Shown one piece after another: positions 42,851 through 51,206 of a DNA stretch of 64,000 nucleotides; within the stretch, counting starts at the first letter, position 1, and each line of letters begins with the position of its first letter. Below the pieces are notes generated by a model. That model saw only the letters and a program-made list of their open reading frames with translations. It was not told the DNA's origin and searched no databases. Made by a program: the position numbers and the translations under genes. Origin of the DNA: Brevundimonas sp. (GTDB lineage: Bacteria > Pseudomonadota > Alphaproteobacteria > Caulobacterales > Caulobacteraceae); NCBI GenBank assembly GCA_003248965.1, contig QFQU01000009.1, positions 1 through 64,000 on the forward strand, given 5' to 3'.

Positions 42851-43582
42851 TCAGAAGGGGCTGAACCGCTCCACCAGGCTCTGCGCGGCCGGGGCCGACT
42901 GGATGCGGCTGATGTCGCCACGACCGCCGTAGGAGATGCGCGCCTCGGCGATCTGGGTGTGGTTGATGGCGTTGGCCGAGGAGATGTCCTCGGGCCGCAC
43001 GATGCCGGCGACAGTCAGTTCGCGGACCTCGCGATTAGTGCGGACCTCCTGGCGACCCTGGATCACCAGATTGCCGTTGGCCAAGACGTCGGTCACGACG
43101 GCCGCGATGGTCAGGGAAACCTTTTCGGCGCGGTTGACCGATCCGGTTCCCGCCGATTTGGAGTCACCTTCCAGACCGATCATGTTCGACGGATCGAAGG
43201 CGCCGGGCAGGACGCGGCCCAGGCTGCTTTCCAGGCCGAACAGGTGCGACACGCCCCCCGACGCCTCGTTGGACCGCGACCGCTGGGTCGAGTTCTGCGT
43301 CTGGGCGCGGTCGTCGATGTCGATCTTGACCGTCAGGATGTCGCCCACGTGGCGGGCGCGTTGGTCCCCGAAGAATGTGCGCGCGCCGACGCGCCACAGG
43401 CTGTTGGCGCTGGCGGGCGTGGCCTCGCGCGTCGCCGGCGCCGGCAGATAGGCTTGCTGCGTCGGCACCAGGGCGGCGGGATAGCCGATCGGCGCCAGCT
43501 CCGGGCCGCGAACGGCCTCGATGGCGGTGGAGCAGGCGGCCAGCGGGGCGAGGGCGGCGAGGATCAGGACGGTCTTACGCAT
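42851..43582 (-). CDS. flgH: flagellar L-ring lipoprotein FlgH
   Basis: 243-residue outer-membrane lipoprotein that forms the L ring around the rod. Lipobox L-A-A-C (Cys17). Family sequence 'GDQRARHVGDILTVKIDID', 'VSLTIAAVVTDVLANGNLVIQGRQEV' (in part) and 'IVRPEDISSANAINHTQIAEARISYGG' (in part) is unmistakable. Last gene of the flgF-flgG-flgA-flgH operon, 12 bp after flgA. Confidence 0.97.
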   Translation of the reverse strand: MRKTVLILAALAPLAACSTAIEAVRGPELAPIGYPAALVPTQQAYLPAPATREATPASANSLWRVGARTFFGDQRARHVGDILTVKIDIDDRAQTQNSTQRSRSNEASGGVSHLFGLESSLGRVLPGAFDPSNMIGLEGDSKSAGTGSVNRAEKVSLTIAAVVTDVLANGNLVIQGRQEVRTNREVRELTVAGIVRPEDISSANAINHTQIAEARISYGGRGDISRIQSAPAAQSLVERFSPF

Positions 43583-43594
43583 GACTGGATTTCC

Positions 43595-44230
43595 CTAGCG
43601 GGCGGCGAACTGTTGGGGGTTGGCGCGAGCCTGGTCGGCGGCGGGGCCGGCGACGGCCTGTCCCGGTCCGGTGGCGACCGCGTCGATAAGGCGGTTGGAC
43701 GAGACGTTCATGATCGCCAGCGGCTCTCCGGCCGCGGCGTTGCGCATGGCCTTGCCCATGACGCTAAGGTTCACGCCGCCCACCTGATAGGTCACGCGGA
43801 CCATGTCGTTGCGGGCGATGACCTGCTGGCCGGCGCCGGCCGGACGATAGGCGGCGCGAATCTGGGGAGCGGCGGCTTCCAGACTGGCGGCGGTCGCGGG
43901 CGCCTGGTCTGCGGTCTGAACGGGCGCCAGGGCGCGGCGAACGACTACGCGGCGCAGGCCGTTGGGATTGCTCCACTCCAGCCCGGCCTGGCTGGCCAAG
44001 GCCTGAAGCTGCCCGGCTTCCAGCACCACGGATGGGCCGACGCGTTCGGCCACCGCAACGTTCGCGGCGGCCCCGGCGCCCTCGAACAAATCACCCAGGG
44101 TGATGCGTCCGTCGTCGTCGACGGGGTTGGCGCGCAGCACGACCGGCGCGGCCAGGGCAGGGGCGGCGACGGCGACCAGGATCGCGCTCAGCGCGGCGTT
44201 CAGGGCGACGATGCGGCGAAGACGGGCCAT
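43595..44230 (-). CDS. flgA: flagella basal body P-ring formation protein FlgA
   Basis: 211-residue periplasmic chaperone for the FlgI P ring. Sec signal peptide (cleavage near 27, ALA). The SAF-like domain lies in the C-terminal half: 'VIARNDMVRVTYQVGGVNLSVMGKAMRNAAAGEPLAIMN' (in part), typical FlgA. Somewhat short but within the alphaproteobacterial range; a Pro/Ala/Gln-rich tail follows. Three bases after flgG. Confidence 0.93.
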   Translation of the reverse strand: MARLRRIVALNAALSAILVAVAAPALAAPVVLRANPVDDDGRITLGDLFEGAGAAANVAVAERVGPSVVLEAGQLQALASQAGLEWSNPNGLRRVVVRRALAPVQTADQAPATAASLEAAAPQIRAAYRPAGAGQQVIARNDMVRVTYQVGGVNLSVMGKAMRNAAAGEPLAIMNVSSNRLIDAVATGPGQAVAGPAADQARANPQQFAAR

Positions 44231-44233
44231 GAT

Positions 44234-45022
44234 CTAGCTCTTGATCTGCGAGGTGACCGACAGCATCTGGTCGGCCGTGCTGATGACCTTGGAGTTCATC
44301 TCATAGGCGCGCTGGGCGACGATCAGGTCGCTGATCTCGGTGACGGCGTCGACGTTCGAGGCCTCGGTGTAGGCCTGCATGATCTGACCGAAGCCGACGT
44401 CTCCGGGCGTGCCGACGATGGCCGGACCGGACGCGGCGGTCTCCAGCAGCAGATTGTCCCCGATCGCTTCCAGACCCGCCTCGTTGAAGAAGTTCGCCAG
44501 TTCGATCTGGCCCACGGTGGTCGGAGTCGGCTGGCCCGACTGCGTCACCTGGACCAAGCCGGTCTTGGAGATGGACACCTTGGTCGCGTCCTGCGGGATG
44601 GTGACCGCCGGCTCCAGCAGATAGCCGTCGTCCGTGACCATCTGGCCTTCCGGATTGACCTGAAGATTGCCGGCGCGGGTGTATGCCTTTTCGCCCGAAG
44701 GCAGGGTGATCTGGAAATAGCCCTTGCCGTCGATGGCCATGTCGTAGGGATTGCCGGTCGCCTGTGGGGTGCCCTGCTCGGTCAGACGATAGACGGCGCC
44801 CGCCTTGACGCCCGCGCCGATCTGGATGCCGGTCGGAACGACGGTGCCCGAACTGGACGACTGTGCGCCCATGCGCTCGACATTCTGATACAGCAGGTCC
44901 TGGAACTCGGCGCGCTGCTTCTTGAAGCCCACCGTGTTCATGTTGGCGATGTTGTTGGAGATGACCTCCACGTTCAGCTGCTGGGCGGCCATGCCCGAGG
45001 CGGCGGTGCGAAGTGCGCGCAT
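44234..45022 (-). CDS. flgG: flagellar distal rod protein FlgG
   Basis: 262-residue rod protein, exported by the flagellar apparatus. The N-terminus 'MRALRTAASGMAAQQLNVEV' followed by 'ISNNIANMNTVGFKKQRAEF' is the rod-protein signature, 'AQRAYEMNSKVISTADQML' the C-terminal coiled-coil signature. Length is the standard 262. It is 14 bp after flgF. Confidence 0.98.
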   Translation of the reverse strand: MRALRTAASGMAAQQLNVEVISNNIANMNTVGFKKQRAEFQDLLYQNVERMGAQSSSSGTVVPTGIQIGAGVKAGAVYRLTEQGTPQATGNPYDMAIDGKGYFQITLPSGEKAYTRAGNLQVNPEGQMVTDDGYLLEPAVTIPQDATKVSISKTGLVQVTQSGQPTPTTVGQIELANFFNEAGLEAIGDNLLLETAASGPAIVGTPGDVGFGQIMQAYTEASNVDAVTEISDLIVAQRAYEMNSKVISTADQMLSVTSQIKS

Positions 45023-45036
45023 CTTCTTAGGCTCCC

Positions 45037-45777
45037 TTACGCGGCCTTGCCGAGGCGCTCGACGGCGCGACGGCTGAGGTCGTTGGTGTTTTCGATCATC
45101 CGCGTGACGCTCTCGTAAGCGCGGCTGATCTCGATCAGATTGGTGATTTCGATCAGGGGATTGACGTTGGAGGACTCCAGCGAACCCTGGTGAATCTGGG
45201 CGTCCGCCGCCTCGATCGGCTTGGTGTTGGAACGGTTGCGGTACAGGCCGTCGCCGCCCTTCTCCAGGGCGCCCAGCGCCTCGAACCGCACGACCGACAG
45301 ACGGCCCGTGACCTGGCCCTGCTGGGTGATGGTGCCGTCGGCGCCGACCGTAGGCGGGCCGCGTTCGGTGTCCAGGACGATCTCGGCGCCGTCGGCCAGC
45401 ACGGCCTGGCCCTGTTTGGTGGTCAGCCGTCCTTCCGGATCGGTGGTGAAGGCGCCGTCGCGGGTGTAGGCCTCGCCGTTCGTTCCATCGCGGACGGTGA
45501 AGAAGGCGCCTTCGCCGGCGATGGCGAAGTCCAGGGTACGGCCGGTCTGGGCCATCGATCCCTGGCGGAAGTCGCGGCCCACGCCGTTGTCCAGAACGAA
45601 GCTGGCGGAGGGACGGATGGCGTCGTTGCGGGCGCGCTGACCCACTTCGGCGCTGACCATCAGCTGCTCGACCTTGAAGCCGGTCGTGTCGGCGTTGGCG
45701 ACGTTGTTGGCCACGATGTCCAGCTCGCGGCGCAAGGTCATCTGACGCGACAGTCCGATATAGGCGGCGTTTTCCAC
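45037..45777 (-). CDS. flgF: flagellar rod protein FlgF
   Basis: 246-residue proximal rod protein. N-terminus 'AAYIGLSRQMTLRRELDIV' and 'ANNVANADTTGFKVEQLM', C-terminus 'ISRAYESVTRMIENTNDLSRRAVERL' (in part). The start is the GTG at 45777 (M-E-N-A-A-Y-I-G): AAGGAG lies upstream and the next ATG-type codons within the frame are inside the conserved start, while longer frames run through the promoter. A sigma-54 promoter lies 30-44 bases upstream. First gene of flgFGAH. Confidence 0.95.
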   Translation of the reverse strand: MENAAYIGLSRQMTLRRELDIVANNVANADTTGFKVEQLMVSAEVGQRARNDAIRPSASFVLDNGVGRDFRQGSMAQTGRTLDFAIAGEGAFFTVRDGTNGEAYTRDGAFTTDPEGRLTTKQGQAVLADGAEIVLDTERGPPTVGADGTITQQGQVTGRLSVVRFEALGALEKGGDGLYRNRSNTKPIEAADAQIHQGSLESSNVNPLIEITNLIEISRAYESVTRMIENTNDLSRRAVERLGKAA

Positions 45778-45806
45778 GAGAGGCGTGCTCCTTCGTCCAT
45801 CGTCTC

Positions 45807-45821
45807 GCAACGGCCGTGCCA
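45807..45821 (-). promoter_or_regulatory. sigma-54 (-24/-12) promoter of flgF
   Basis: Read on the minus strand the sequence is TGGCAC-GGCCG-TTGC, a perfect match to the sigma-54 consensus TGGCAC-N5-TTGC with invariant GG and GC. It lies 30 bases before the flgF GTG. In Caulobacter class III hook and rod operons use sigma-54 with FlbD, encoded here at 23 kb. Confidence 0.88.
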
Positions 45822-45895
45822 ACAGGGTTAATTCAGGCGGAGAGCGGCTTTGAGCGGTAGAGACCCGGTCGGAGCCCGGCAAATCCTGCCCATTG

Positions 45896-45911
45896 TAAAC
45901 GCCGCGTTAAC
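45896..45911 (+). promoter_or_regulatory. candidate CtrA box upstream of fliL
   Basis: TAAA-N7-TTAAC, one mismatch from the CtrA consensus, 45 bases before the fliL ATG and in the same 178-bp divergent region as the flgF sigma-54 promoter. The Caulobacter fliLM promoter is a known CtrA class II target. Confidence 0.6.
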
Positions 45912-45955
45912 CAAACCCGGTCGATCTTCCCCATGAGATTCTCCGGGGCGCGCGC

Positions 45956-46606
45956 ATGTTCAAGTTCGGCAAGAAGAAGGGCGACGCGAGCGCGGACGCG
46001 GCCCTGCCCGCCGTTCAGGAGGGCGAAGCCGCAGAGGGCGAGACCGCCGCGCCCAAGAAAAAGAAACTGCCGCTGCTGTTCATCATCGCGCCGGTCGCGC
46101 TTCTGGTGCTGGGCGGCGGCGGCGCGGCCGCCTTCTTCATGATGCAGCCCAAGCCGGCCGAGGCGCACGGCGCGGACGGCGACAAGGCCGCCGAGGGCGA
46201 GCACGGCAAGCCGGAAAAGAAGGAGGAGAAGAAGGGCGGTCACGGCGGTGGGGGCGGCGAGGCCGATCCGGCGCTTGGCAAGATCGCGGACGGACCGGAC
46301 GGCGTGACCTTCTACACCCTGCCGGACATGACGATGAACATCCAGTCGTCGGACGGCCGCGCGACTTACCTTAAGCTGAAGTTGACCCTGGAAATGCAGG
46401 ATGCGTCTGTGGCGACCCATCTTCAGGAGGAGATGCCGCGTCTGCAGGACATGTTCACCACCTTCATGCGCGAACTGCGGCCCGAGGACCTCAGCGGTTC
46501 GGCCGGCACCTATCAGCTGCGGGCGGAAATCCTGCGTCGCGTCAATCTGATCGCCGCACCGGGCAAGGTCGACGCCGTGCTGATCGAAGAAATGCTGGTG
46601 CAGTAA
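45956..46606 (+). CDS. fliL: flagellar basal body-associated protein FliL
   Basis: 216-residue single-pass inner-membrane protein that supports stator function. Cytoplasmic Lys-rich N-terminus, one transmembrane helix (about 38-62), a Lys/Glu/Gly/His-rich linker (about 66-108), then the periplasmic FliL domain 'YTLPDMTMNIQSSDGRATYLKLKLTLEM' (in part) to 'LRAEILRRVNLIAAPGKVDAVLIEEMLVQ' (in part). The linker with a poly-Gly/His stretch is longer than in enteric FliL. First gene of fliL-fliM-DUF6468-motE. Confidence 0.95.
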   Translation: MFKFGKKKGDASADAALPAVQEGEAAEGETAAPKKKKLPLLFIIAPVALLVLGGGGAAAFFMMQPKPAEAHGADGDKAAEGEHGKPEKKEEKKGGHGGGGGEADPALGKIADGPDGVTFYTLPDMTMNIQSSDGRATYLKLKLTLEMQDASVATHLQEEMPRLQDMFTTFMRELRPEDLSGSAGTYQLRAEILRRVNLIAAPGKVDAVLIEEMLVQ

Positions 46607-46609
46607 CCG

Positions 46610-47653
46610 ATGACCGACGCGGCGCAACTCGATCCGTTCGGCGGTCTGGGCGATCCCAGCGACAGCCTGTCCGAACGCGTCCTGAACCAGGACGAGATCG
46701 ACAGCCTGCTGGGCTTCGACCTGGGCGATGACGACGGGTCCGAAAAATCAGGCATCCGCGCCATCATCAACTCGGCGCTGGTGTCCTACGAACGCCTGCC
46801 GATGCTGGAGATCGTGTTCGACCGCCTGGTGCGGTTGATGACGACGAGCCTTCGCAACTTCACCTCCGACAACGTCGAGGTGTCGCTGGACAACATCTCC
46901 TCGATCCGGTTCGGCGACTATCTGAACTCCATCCCCCTGCCGGCCATCCTGGCGGTGTTCCGGGCCGAGGAACTGGACAATTACGGCCTGCTGACGGTCG
47001 ACTCCAACCTGATCTATTCGATCGTGGACGTGCTGCTGGGCGGACGTCGGGGCACCGCCGCCCTGCGGATCGAGGGGCGGCCCTACACCACCATCGAGCG
47101 CGTGCTGGTGCAGCGGATGGTCGAGGTGGTGCTGAACGACGCCCGTCAGGCGTTCGAGCCGCTGACGCCGGTGCATTTCAATCTGGACCGGCTGGAGACC
47201 AACCCCCGCTTCGCCGCCATCGCGCGTCCGGCCAATGCGGCCATCCTGATCAAGCTGCGGATCGACATGGAGGATCGCGGCGGCCGGATCGAGCTGCTGC
47301 TGCCCTATGCGACGCTGGAGCCGATCCGCAAGATGCTGCTGCAGCAGTTCATGGGTGAGAAGTTCGGCCGCGACAACATCTGGGAAGGCCACCTGGCCAC
47401 CGAGATCTGGACCACCGAGACCGAGGTGCGCGCCGTCCTGGACGAGCAGCAGGTGCCGCTGTCGAATGTGCTGAACCTCAAGGTCGGCGACACCCTGATG
47501 CTGAACGCCACGCCGGATTCGGAGGTGTCGATCCGCGCGGGCTCGATTCCCCTGACCACCGGCCGCATGGGCCGAAAGGGCCAGCACATCGCTGTCCGCG
47601 TCGAAGGTCCGGTCAATCCGGAAGTCGCCACTCGCCTGAAAGGACCCCGCTGA
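46610..47653 (+). CDS. fliM: flagellar motor switch protein FliM
   Basis: 347-residue C-ring protein. The N-terminal CheY-P-binding peptide 'LNQDEIDSLLG' is at residues 25-35, after a 24-residue extension. The middle CheC-like domain follows ('INSALVSYERLPMLEIVFDR'), then the C-terminal SpoA domain ('VPLSNVLNLKVGDTLMLNA'). Three bases after fliL; its stop overlaps the next start. Confidence 0.97.
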   Translation: MTDAAQLDPFGGLGDPSDSLSERVLNQDEIDSLLGFDLGDDDGSEKSGIRAIINSALVSYERLPMLEIVFDRLVRLMTTSLRNFTSDNVEVSLDNISSIRFGDYLNSIPLPAILAVFRAEELDNYGLLTVDSNLIYSIVDVLLGGRRGTAALRIEGRPYTTIERVLVQRMVEVVLNDARQAFEPLTPVHFNLDRLETNPRFAAIARPANAAILIKLRIDMEDRGGRIELLLPYATLEPIRKMLLQQFMGEKFGRDNIWEGHLATEIWTTETEVRAVLDEQQVPLSNVLNLKVGDTLMLNATPDSEVSIRAGSIPLTTGRMGRKGQHIAVRVEGPVNPEVATRLKGPR

Positions 47654-48249
47654 TGGCCGGAATGATCATGGATGCGGTGCTGATGCTGCTGCTCGTCGCG
47701 GCGGTGGGCTATGGCGTCAAGCTGGAGCGCAAGCTGGCGGCCCTGCGCGCCGGGCAACTGGCCTTCGCCCAGGCGGTCGGCGAGCTGAACGCCGCCGCCG
47801 GCCGGGCGGAGAACGCCCTGGCCACCCTCAGGGCGTCGGGCCAGGAGACGGACCTGCTGCACGACCGGATCATCAAGGCGCGCGAGGTCAAGGCGCAGCT
47901 TGAAACCCTGATCGCCCGCGCGCCCGTTCAAGCCGCGCGGACCGAAGAGGCCGCGCCTCGCCTGGAGGTCGTGCGCCAGCCTACCGTCGCCGCCGCTCCT
48001 GTCTCCCCAGCCCCGATCTCCCCAGCCCTGCCCGAAGACGACGAACGTGCACGGCGCATGGCCGCCCTGGCCGAGCGCATACAGGGCATGGCCGGGCCGG
48101 CGACGACCCAGCGTGCGGCGCCGGCCGGTCGCGAGAACGTCGCGGCCATCGTCCAGGCGCTGACGGCGGGTCGTTCCGCTAACCATGCCGCCAAACAAAG
48201 CCTCAACGCCGCGCGTCGTAATCTCGACGACGATCTGTTCGCCGCCTGA
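47653..48249 (+). CDS. DUF6468 flagellar-associated membrane protein
   Basis: 198 residues with one N-terminal transmembrane helix (about 5-20) followed by a helical region 'LERKLAALRAGQLAFAQAVGELN' and a Pro/Ala-rich tail. This matches DUF6468, found next to fliM and motE in Alphaproteobacteria. No biochemical role is known; topology and position suggest a motor or stator accessory. TGATG coupling to fliM. Confidence 0.85.
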   Translation: MAGMIMDAVLMLLLVAAVGYGVKLERKLAALRAGQLAFAQAVGELNAAAGRAENALATLRASGQETDLLHDRIIKAREVKAQLETLIARAPVQAARTEEAAPRLEVVRQPTVAAAPVSPAPISPALPEDDERARRMAALAERIQGMAGPATTQRAAPAGRENVAAIVQALTAGRSANHAAKQSLNAARRNLDDDLFAA

Positions 48250-48267
48250 GTTCGGAACCCCTAGTCC

Positions 48268-49197
48268 ATGGCCCGCATCCCCCGCCTTCTGCCCTTGATC
48301 GCCGTCGCCATTGGCGGGGTCGTCGCCGTGCGCGCCATCGGCGTGGCGCCCGGCCTGTTCGACGGCGCCAAGGCCTGGGCCGAGGATGCGACCGCCGCAG
48401 CCGCCGTGGGCGGCGCGCCCAAGCCCGCCCTGCCGACCGCCTGCGCCCTGACGCCGGAACAGTTGGCCCAGCAGGCGGGCATTTCGCCGGCCGAACTGAA
48501 GATCATCCAGTCCCTGTCGCAGCGCCGCAGCCAGTTGGACGCGCGCGATCAGGACTTCGCCACCACCCTTCCTCTGATGGTCGCCGCCGAGCAGAAGCTG
48601 GACGCCAAGGTCCAGGCGCTGGAGGCGCTGAAGGCCGAGATGAAACAGATGCTGGGTCAGGTCGACGAGCGCGAGAAGGCCGAGATCGACCGTCTGGTCC
48701 AGGTCTATTCCGCCATGCGGCCGAAAGAAGCCGCACCCGTCATGGCCACGCTGGAGGACCGAGTGCGCCTGCCCGTCGCCGCCGCCATGCGCCCGCGCAC
48801 CCTGGCCGCCATCATGGCCCAGATGACGCCGGCCCAGGCCCGAGAACTGACCGAGAAACTGGCCGCCCGCTTCCAGGCCCAGCAGATGGCCGCCCGCGCC
48901 GCCGCCGCCGAGGCCGCGACCCCGCCGCCGACGCCTGCGCCGGCCCAGAACGCCGCCCCGACAGCCGCCCCTGCCGCGACGCCCGCCGCCAACGCCGCGC
49001 CCAACGCGACGCCGACGGCGACCCCGGCCGCGCGTCCGGCTCAGCCCCGCTCGGCCCAGGCCCGTCCGGCCTCGCGCCCGGCCGCCCGTCCGCCGGCGCG
49101 TCGCCCGGCTGCTGCGGCGACGCCCGCTCCGACCACGCCCCAGCCGTATCAGCCCTCGGGCGCGGCCAACGCCCAGCCCCGTCAGACGGTGCAATAA
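48268..49197 (+). CDS. motE: MotE-family flagellar motor protein
   Basis: 309-residue exported or anchored protein. An N-terminal hydrophobic segment is followed by a helical region ('LKIIQSLSQRRSQLDARDQDF'), a coiled coil and an MgtE_N-like domain ('VYSAMRPKEAAPVMATLEDRV' then 'MRPRTLAAIMAQMTPAQARELTEKLA', in part). In Sinorhizobium MotE is a chaperone for the stator-associated protein MotC. The last 90 residues are low-complexity Ala/Pro/Thr/Arg. Follows DUF6468 by 18 bp. The function here is inferred from family and context. Confidence 0.87.
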   Translation: MARIPRLLPLIAVAIGGVVAVRAIGVAPGLFDGAKAWAEDATAAAAVGGAPKPALPTACALTPEQLAQQAGISPAELKIIQSLSQRRSQLDARDQDFATTLPLMVAAEQKLDAKVQALEALKAEMKQMLGQVDEREKAEIDRLVQVYSAMRPKEAAPVMATLEDRVRLPVAAAMRPRTLAAIMAQMTPAQARELTEKLAARFQAQQMAARAAAAEAATPPPTPAPAQNAAPTAAPAATPAANAAPNATPTATPAARPAQPRSAQARPASRPAARPPARRPAAAATPAPTTPQPYQPSGAANAQPRQTVQ

Positions 49198-49277
49198 CCC
49201 AGGCGGCGGTTTCGGTTGGCAGGCGCGGCGCGTCCGGCTATCACCGCGCCTTTCAACGACCCGAGCGTACCGCAACC

Positions 49278-49517
49278 ATGTCCGACACGCCTCCCGACCG
49301 CCTCTCGGTGGATCCGACCAGCCCGTATCACGATGCGGACGTGCTGCAGCGCGGCGTCGGCATCCGCTTCAAGGGCGAGGAAAAGACCAACGTCGAGGAA
49401 TATTGCGTGTCCGAGGGCTGGGTGCGTCTGGCCCTGGGCAACCGCGTGGATCGCAAGGGCAAGGCTCTGACCGTCAAGCTGCAAGGTCCGGTCGAACCCT
49501 ATTTCCAGCACGGCTGA
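49278..49517 (+). CDS. DUF3297 family protein
   Basis: 79-residue soluble protein matching DUF3297: 'DRLSVDPTSPYHDADVLQRG' then 'GIRFKGEEKTNVEEYCVSEGWVR' (in part) and 'KGKALTVKLQGPVEPYF'. Function unknown; widely conserved in Proteobacteria. ATG at 49278. Confidence 0.9.
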   Translation: MSDTPPDRLSVDPTSPYHDADVLQRGVGIRFKGEEKTNVEEYCVSEGWVRLALGNRVDRKGKALTVKLQGPVEPYFQHG

Positions 49518-49556
49518 ATCGGGAATAGGGTCCGGCTCCCTGTTTCGGAGCCCGCC

Positions 49557-51035
49557 ATGTCCCTTCGCCTGCCGACCGCCAGCACCCTGACCAGCAGATT
49601 CCTGGTTCCCGGCGTTCTGGCCCTGACCGTGGCGATGACCGCCCCCTTGGCCCAGGCGCAGGACGCCGCCACCATCCAGCGCGCGAGCGACATCCGCGAT
49701 GCCGCCCTCCGTTCCAACATCGCCCTGGATTACGTCACCCAGCTGACGACCCGTTTCGGCGCTCGTCCCGCCGGTTCGGCCGCCGAACAGCAGGCCGCAG
49801 CCTGGGCCGCCGACTATCTGCGCGCCCGCGGGTTCCAGAACGTCCGCATCGAGGAATTCCCGCTGATCGGCTGGGAGCGAGGCGAAAGCACGGCCGCCAT
49901 CGTCGGCGACCATCCGCAGGCCCTTGTCGCCGCCGCCCTGGGCCATTCGCCCGCCACGCCGCGCGGCGGAGTGGAGGCGGACGTGGTTCGCTTCACGACG
50001 CTGGAAGATCTCCAAGCCGCGCCCGAGGCGGCCGTGCGCGGCAAGATCGTCTATATCGACCTGGGGCAGATGCGACCCATGCAGGACGGTTCCGGCTATG
50101 GCCCCCAGACACGGGTGCGCGGCGCAGGGCCGGGTGTGGCGGCGGCCAAGGGGGCTGCGGCCTTCGTCATGCGCTCGGTCGGGTCGGACATGGATCGGAT
50201 GCCCCACACCGGCACCACCCGCTACGTCGATGGGAAGCCGACCATCCCCGCCTTCGCCCTGGCCGCGCCCGACGCCGACCAGGTCAGCCGTCTGGTCGCC
50301 ATGGGCCAGCCGGTGCGGATGCGCCTGACCTCGACCGCCCGGACCTATGAGACCCACAGCCAGAATGTGATCGGCGACCTGCCCGGCGCCAGCCGTCCGG
50401 ACGAGATCATCGTCCTGGGTTCGCACATGGACAGCTGGGACCTGGGCACGGGCGCCATCGACGACGGGGCGGGCGGCGCCATAACGGTGGCGGCGGCCAA
50501 GGCCATCGCCGACAGCGGCCGACGTCCGGCCCGCACCATCCGCGTCATCTTCTACGGCTCCGAGGAAGTGGCCCAGCCGACGCCGCAGACCGGCAACGGG
50601 GGCGGCGTCTACGCCCGGGCGCAAGGCGCGGCCCTGGACAAGCACATCGTCGCCGGGGAAAGCGATTTCGGCGCCGACCGCGTCTACGCCCTGCGTCTCC
50701 CGGCCGGGGCGCAAGGCTCGGATTTTCAGAAGGCGGCCAACCGCGTCCTCTATCCGATCGGCGTCCTGGCCTCCCAGCAGGTGGAAACCGAGGGCGGCGT
50801 GGACGTCGGACCGATGGGACCGCTGGGCGTGCCCTTCTTCGGCCTGGCCCAGGACGGGACCCGCTATTTCGACCTGCACCACACGGCCAACGACACCCTG
50901 GACAAGATCGACCCGGCCCAACTGAGCCAGAACGTCGCTGCCTGGGCCGGTCTGATCTGGCTGATCGCCGATTCCGACGTCGACTTCCGCGCCATGAAGC
51001 CCGCCGCCGCGCCAGCGGCTCCCTCGGGCCACTGA
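49557..51035 (+). CDS. M28 family zinc peptidase, secreted
   Basis: 492-residue exported aminopeptidase or carboxypeptidase-like enzyme (family M28). Signal peptide to about residue 35 (AQA cleavage). A PA-type insert (about 120-240, 'GKIVYIDLGQM') precedes the di-zinc core: His and Asp in 'GSHMDSWDLGTGAIDDGAG', the Glu pair in 'IFYGSEEVAQP', Asp in 'AGESDFGAD' and terminal His in 'DLHHTANDTLDKI'. All expected metal ligands are present. 39 bp after DUF3297. Confidence 0.93.
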   Translation: MSLRLPTASTLTSRFLVPGVLALTVAMTAPLAQAQDAATIQRASDIRDAALRSNIALDYVTQLTTRFGARPAGSAAEQQAAAWAADYLRARGFQNVRIEEFPLIGWERGESTAAIVGDHPQALVAAALGHSPATPRGGVEADVVRFTTLEDLQAAPEAAVRGKIVYIDLGQMRPMQDGSGYGPQTRVRGAGPGVAAAKGAAAFVMRSVGSDMDRMPHTGTTRYVDGKPTIPAFALAAPDADQVSRLVAMGQPVRMRLTSTARTYETHSQNVIGDLPGASRPDEIIVLGSHMDSWDLGTGAIDDGAGGAITVAAAKAIADSGRRPARTIRVIFYGSEEVAQPTPQTGNGGGVYARAQGAALDKHIVAGESDFGADRVYALRLPAGAQGSDFQKAANRVLYPIGVLASQQVETEGGVDVGPMGPLGVPFFGLAQDGTRYFDLHHTANDTLDKIDPAQLSQNVAAWAGLIWLIADSDVDFRAMKPAAAPAAPSGH

Positions 51036-51083
51036 GGCGCTTGGCCCTTCGGATCGGTTCTGGCTATACAGCCGGGCCGGTTC

Positions 51084-51170
51084 GCGGGCATGGCGAAACT
51101 GGTAGACGCAGCAGACTTAAAATCTGCCGGGCGCAAGCCCTTGCCGGTTCGATCCCGGCTGCCCGCACCA
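51084..51170 (+). tRNA. tRNA-Leu (anticodon UAA)
   Basis: Complete 87-nt class II tRNA. Acceptor stem GCGGGCA pairs with TGCCCGC (51160-51166), followed by A73 and an encoded CCA. The anticodon stem GCAGA/TCTGC encloses the loop CTTAAAA with anticodon TAA, reading UUA leucine codons. A long variable arm follows, as expected for leucine, and the T arm is CCGG-TTCGATC-CCGG. In such a high-GC genome TTA codons are rare. Confidence 0.97.
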
Positions 51171-51206
51171 TCCGCCGACTTCGTCCAGAAGCGTCCCTTC
51201 TTCGCC

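Noticed and set aside
48900..49190. Repeat-like stretch considered as a possible tandem repeat or CRISPR-like array
   Set aside because: Short irregular GCC/CCG codon repeats coding for the Ala/Pro tail of MotE; no spaced direct repeats. No CRISPR array was found anywhere in the window.
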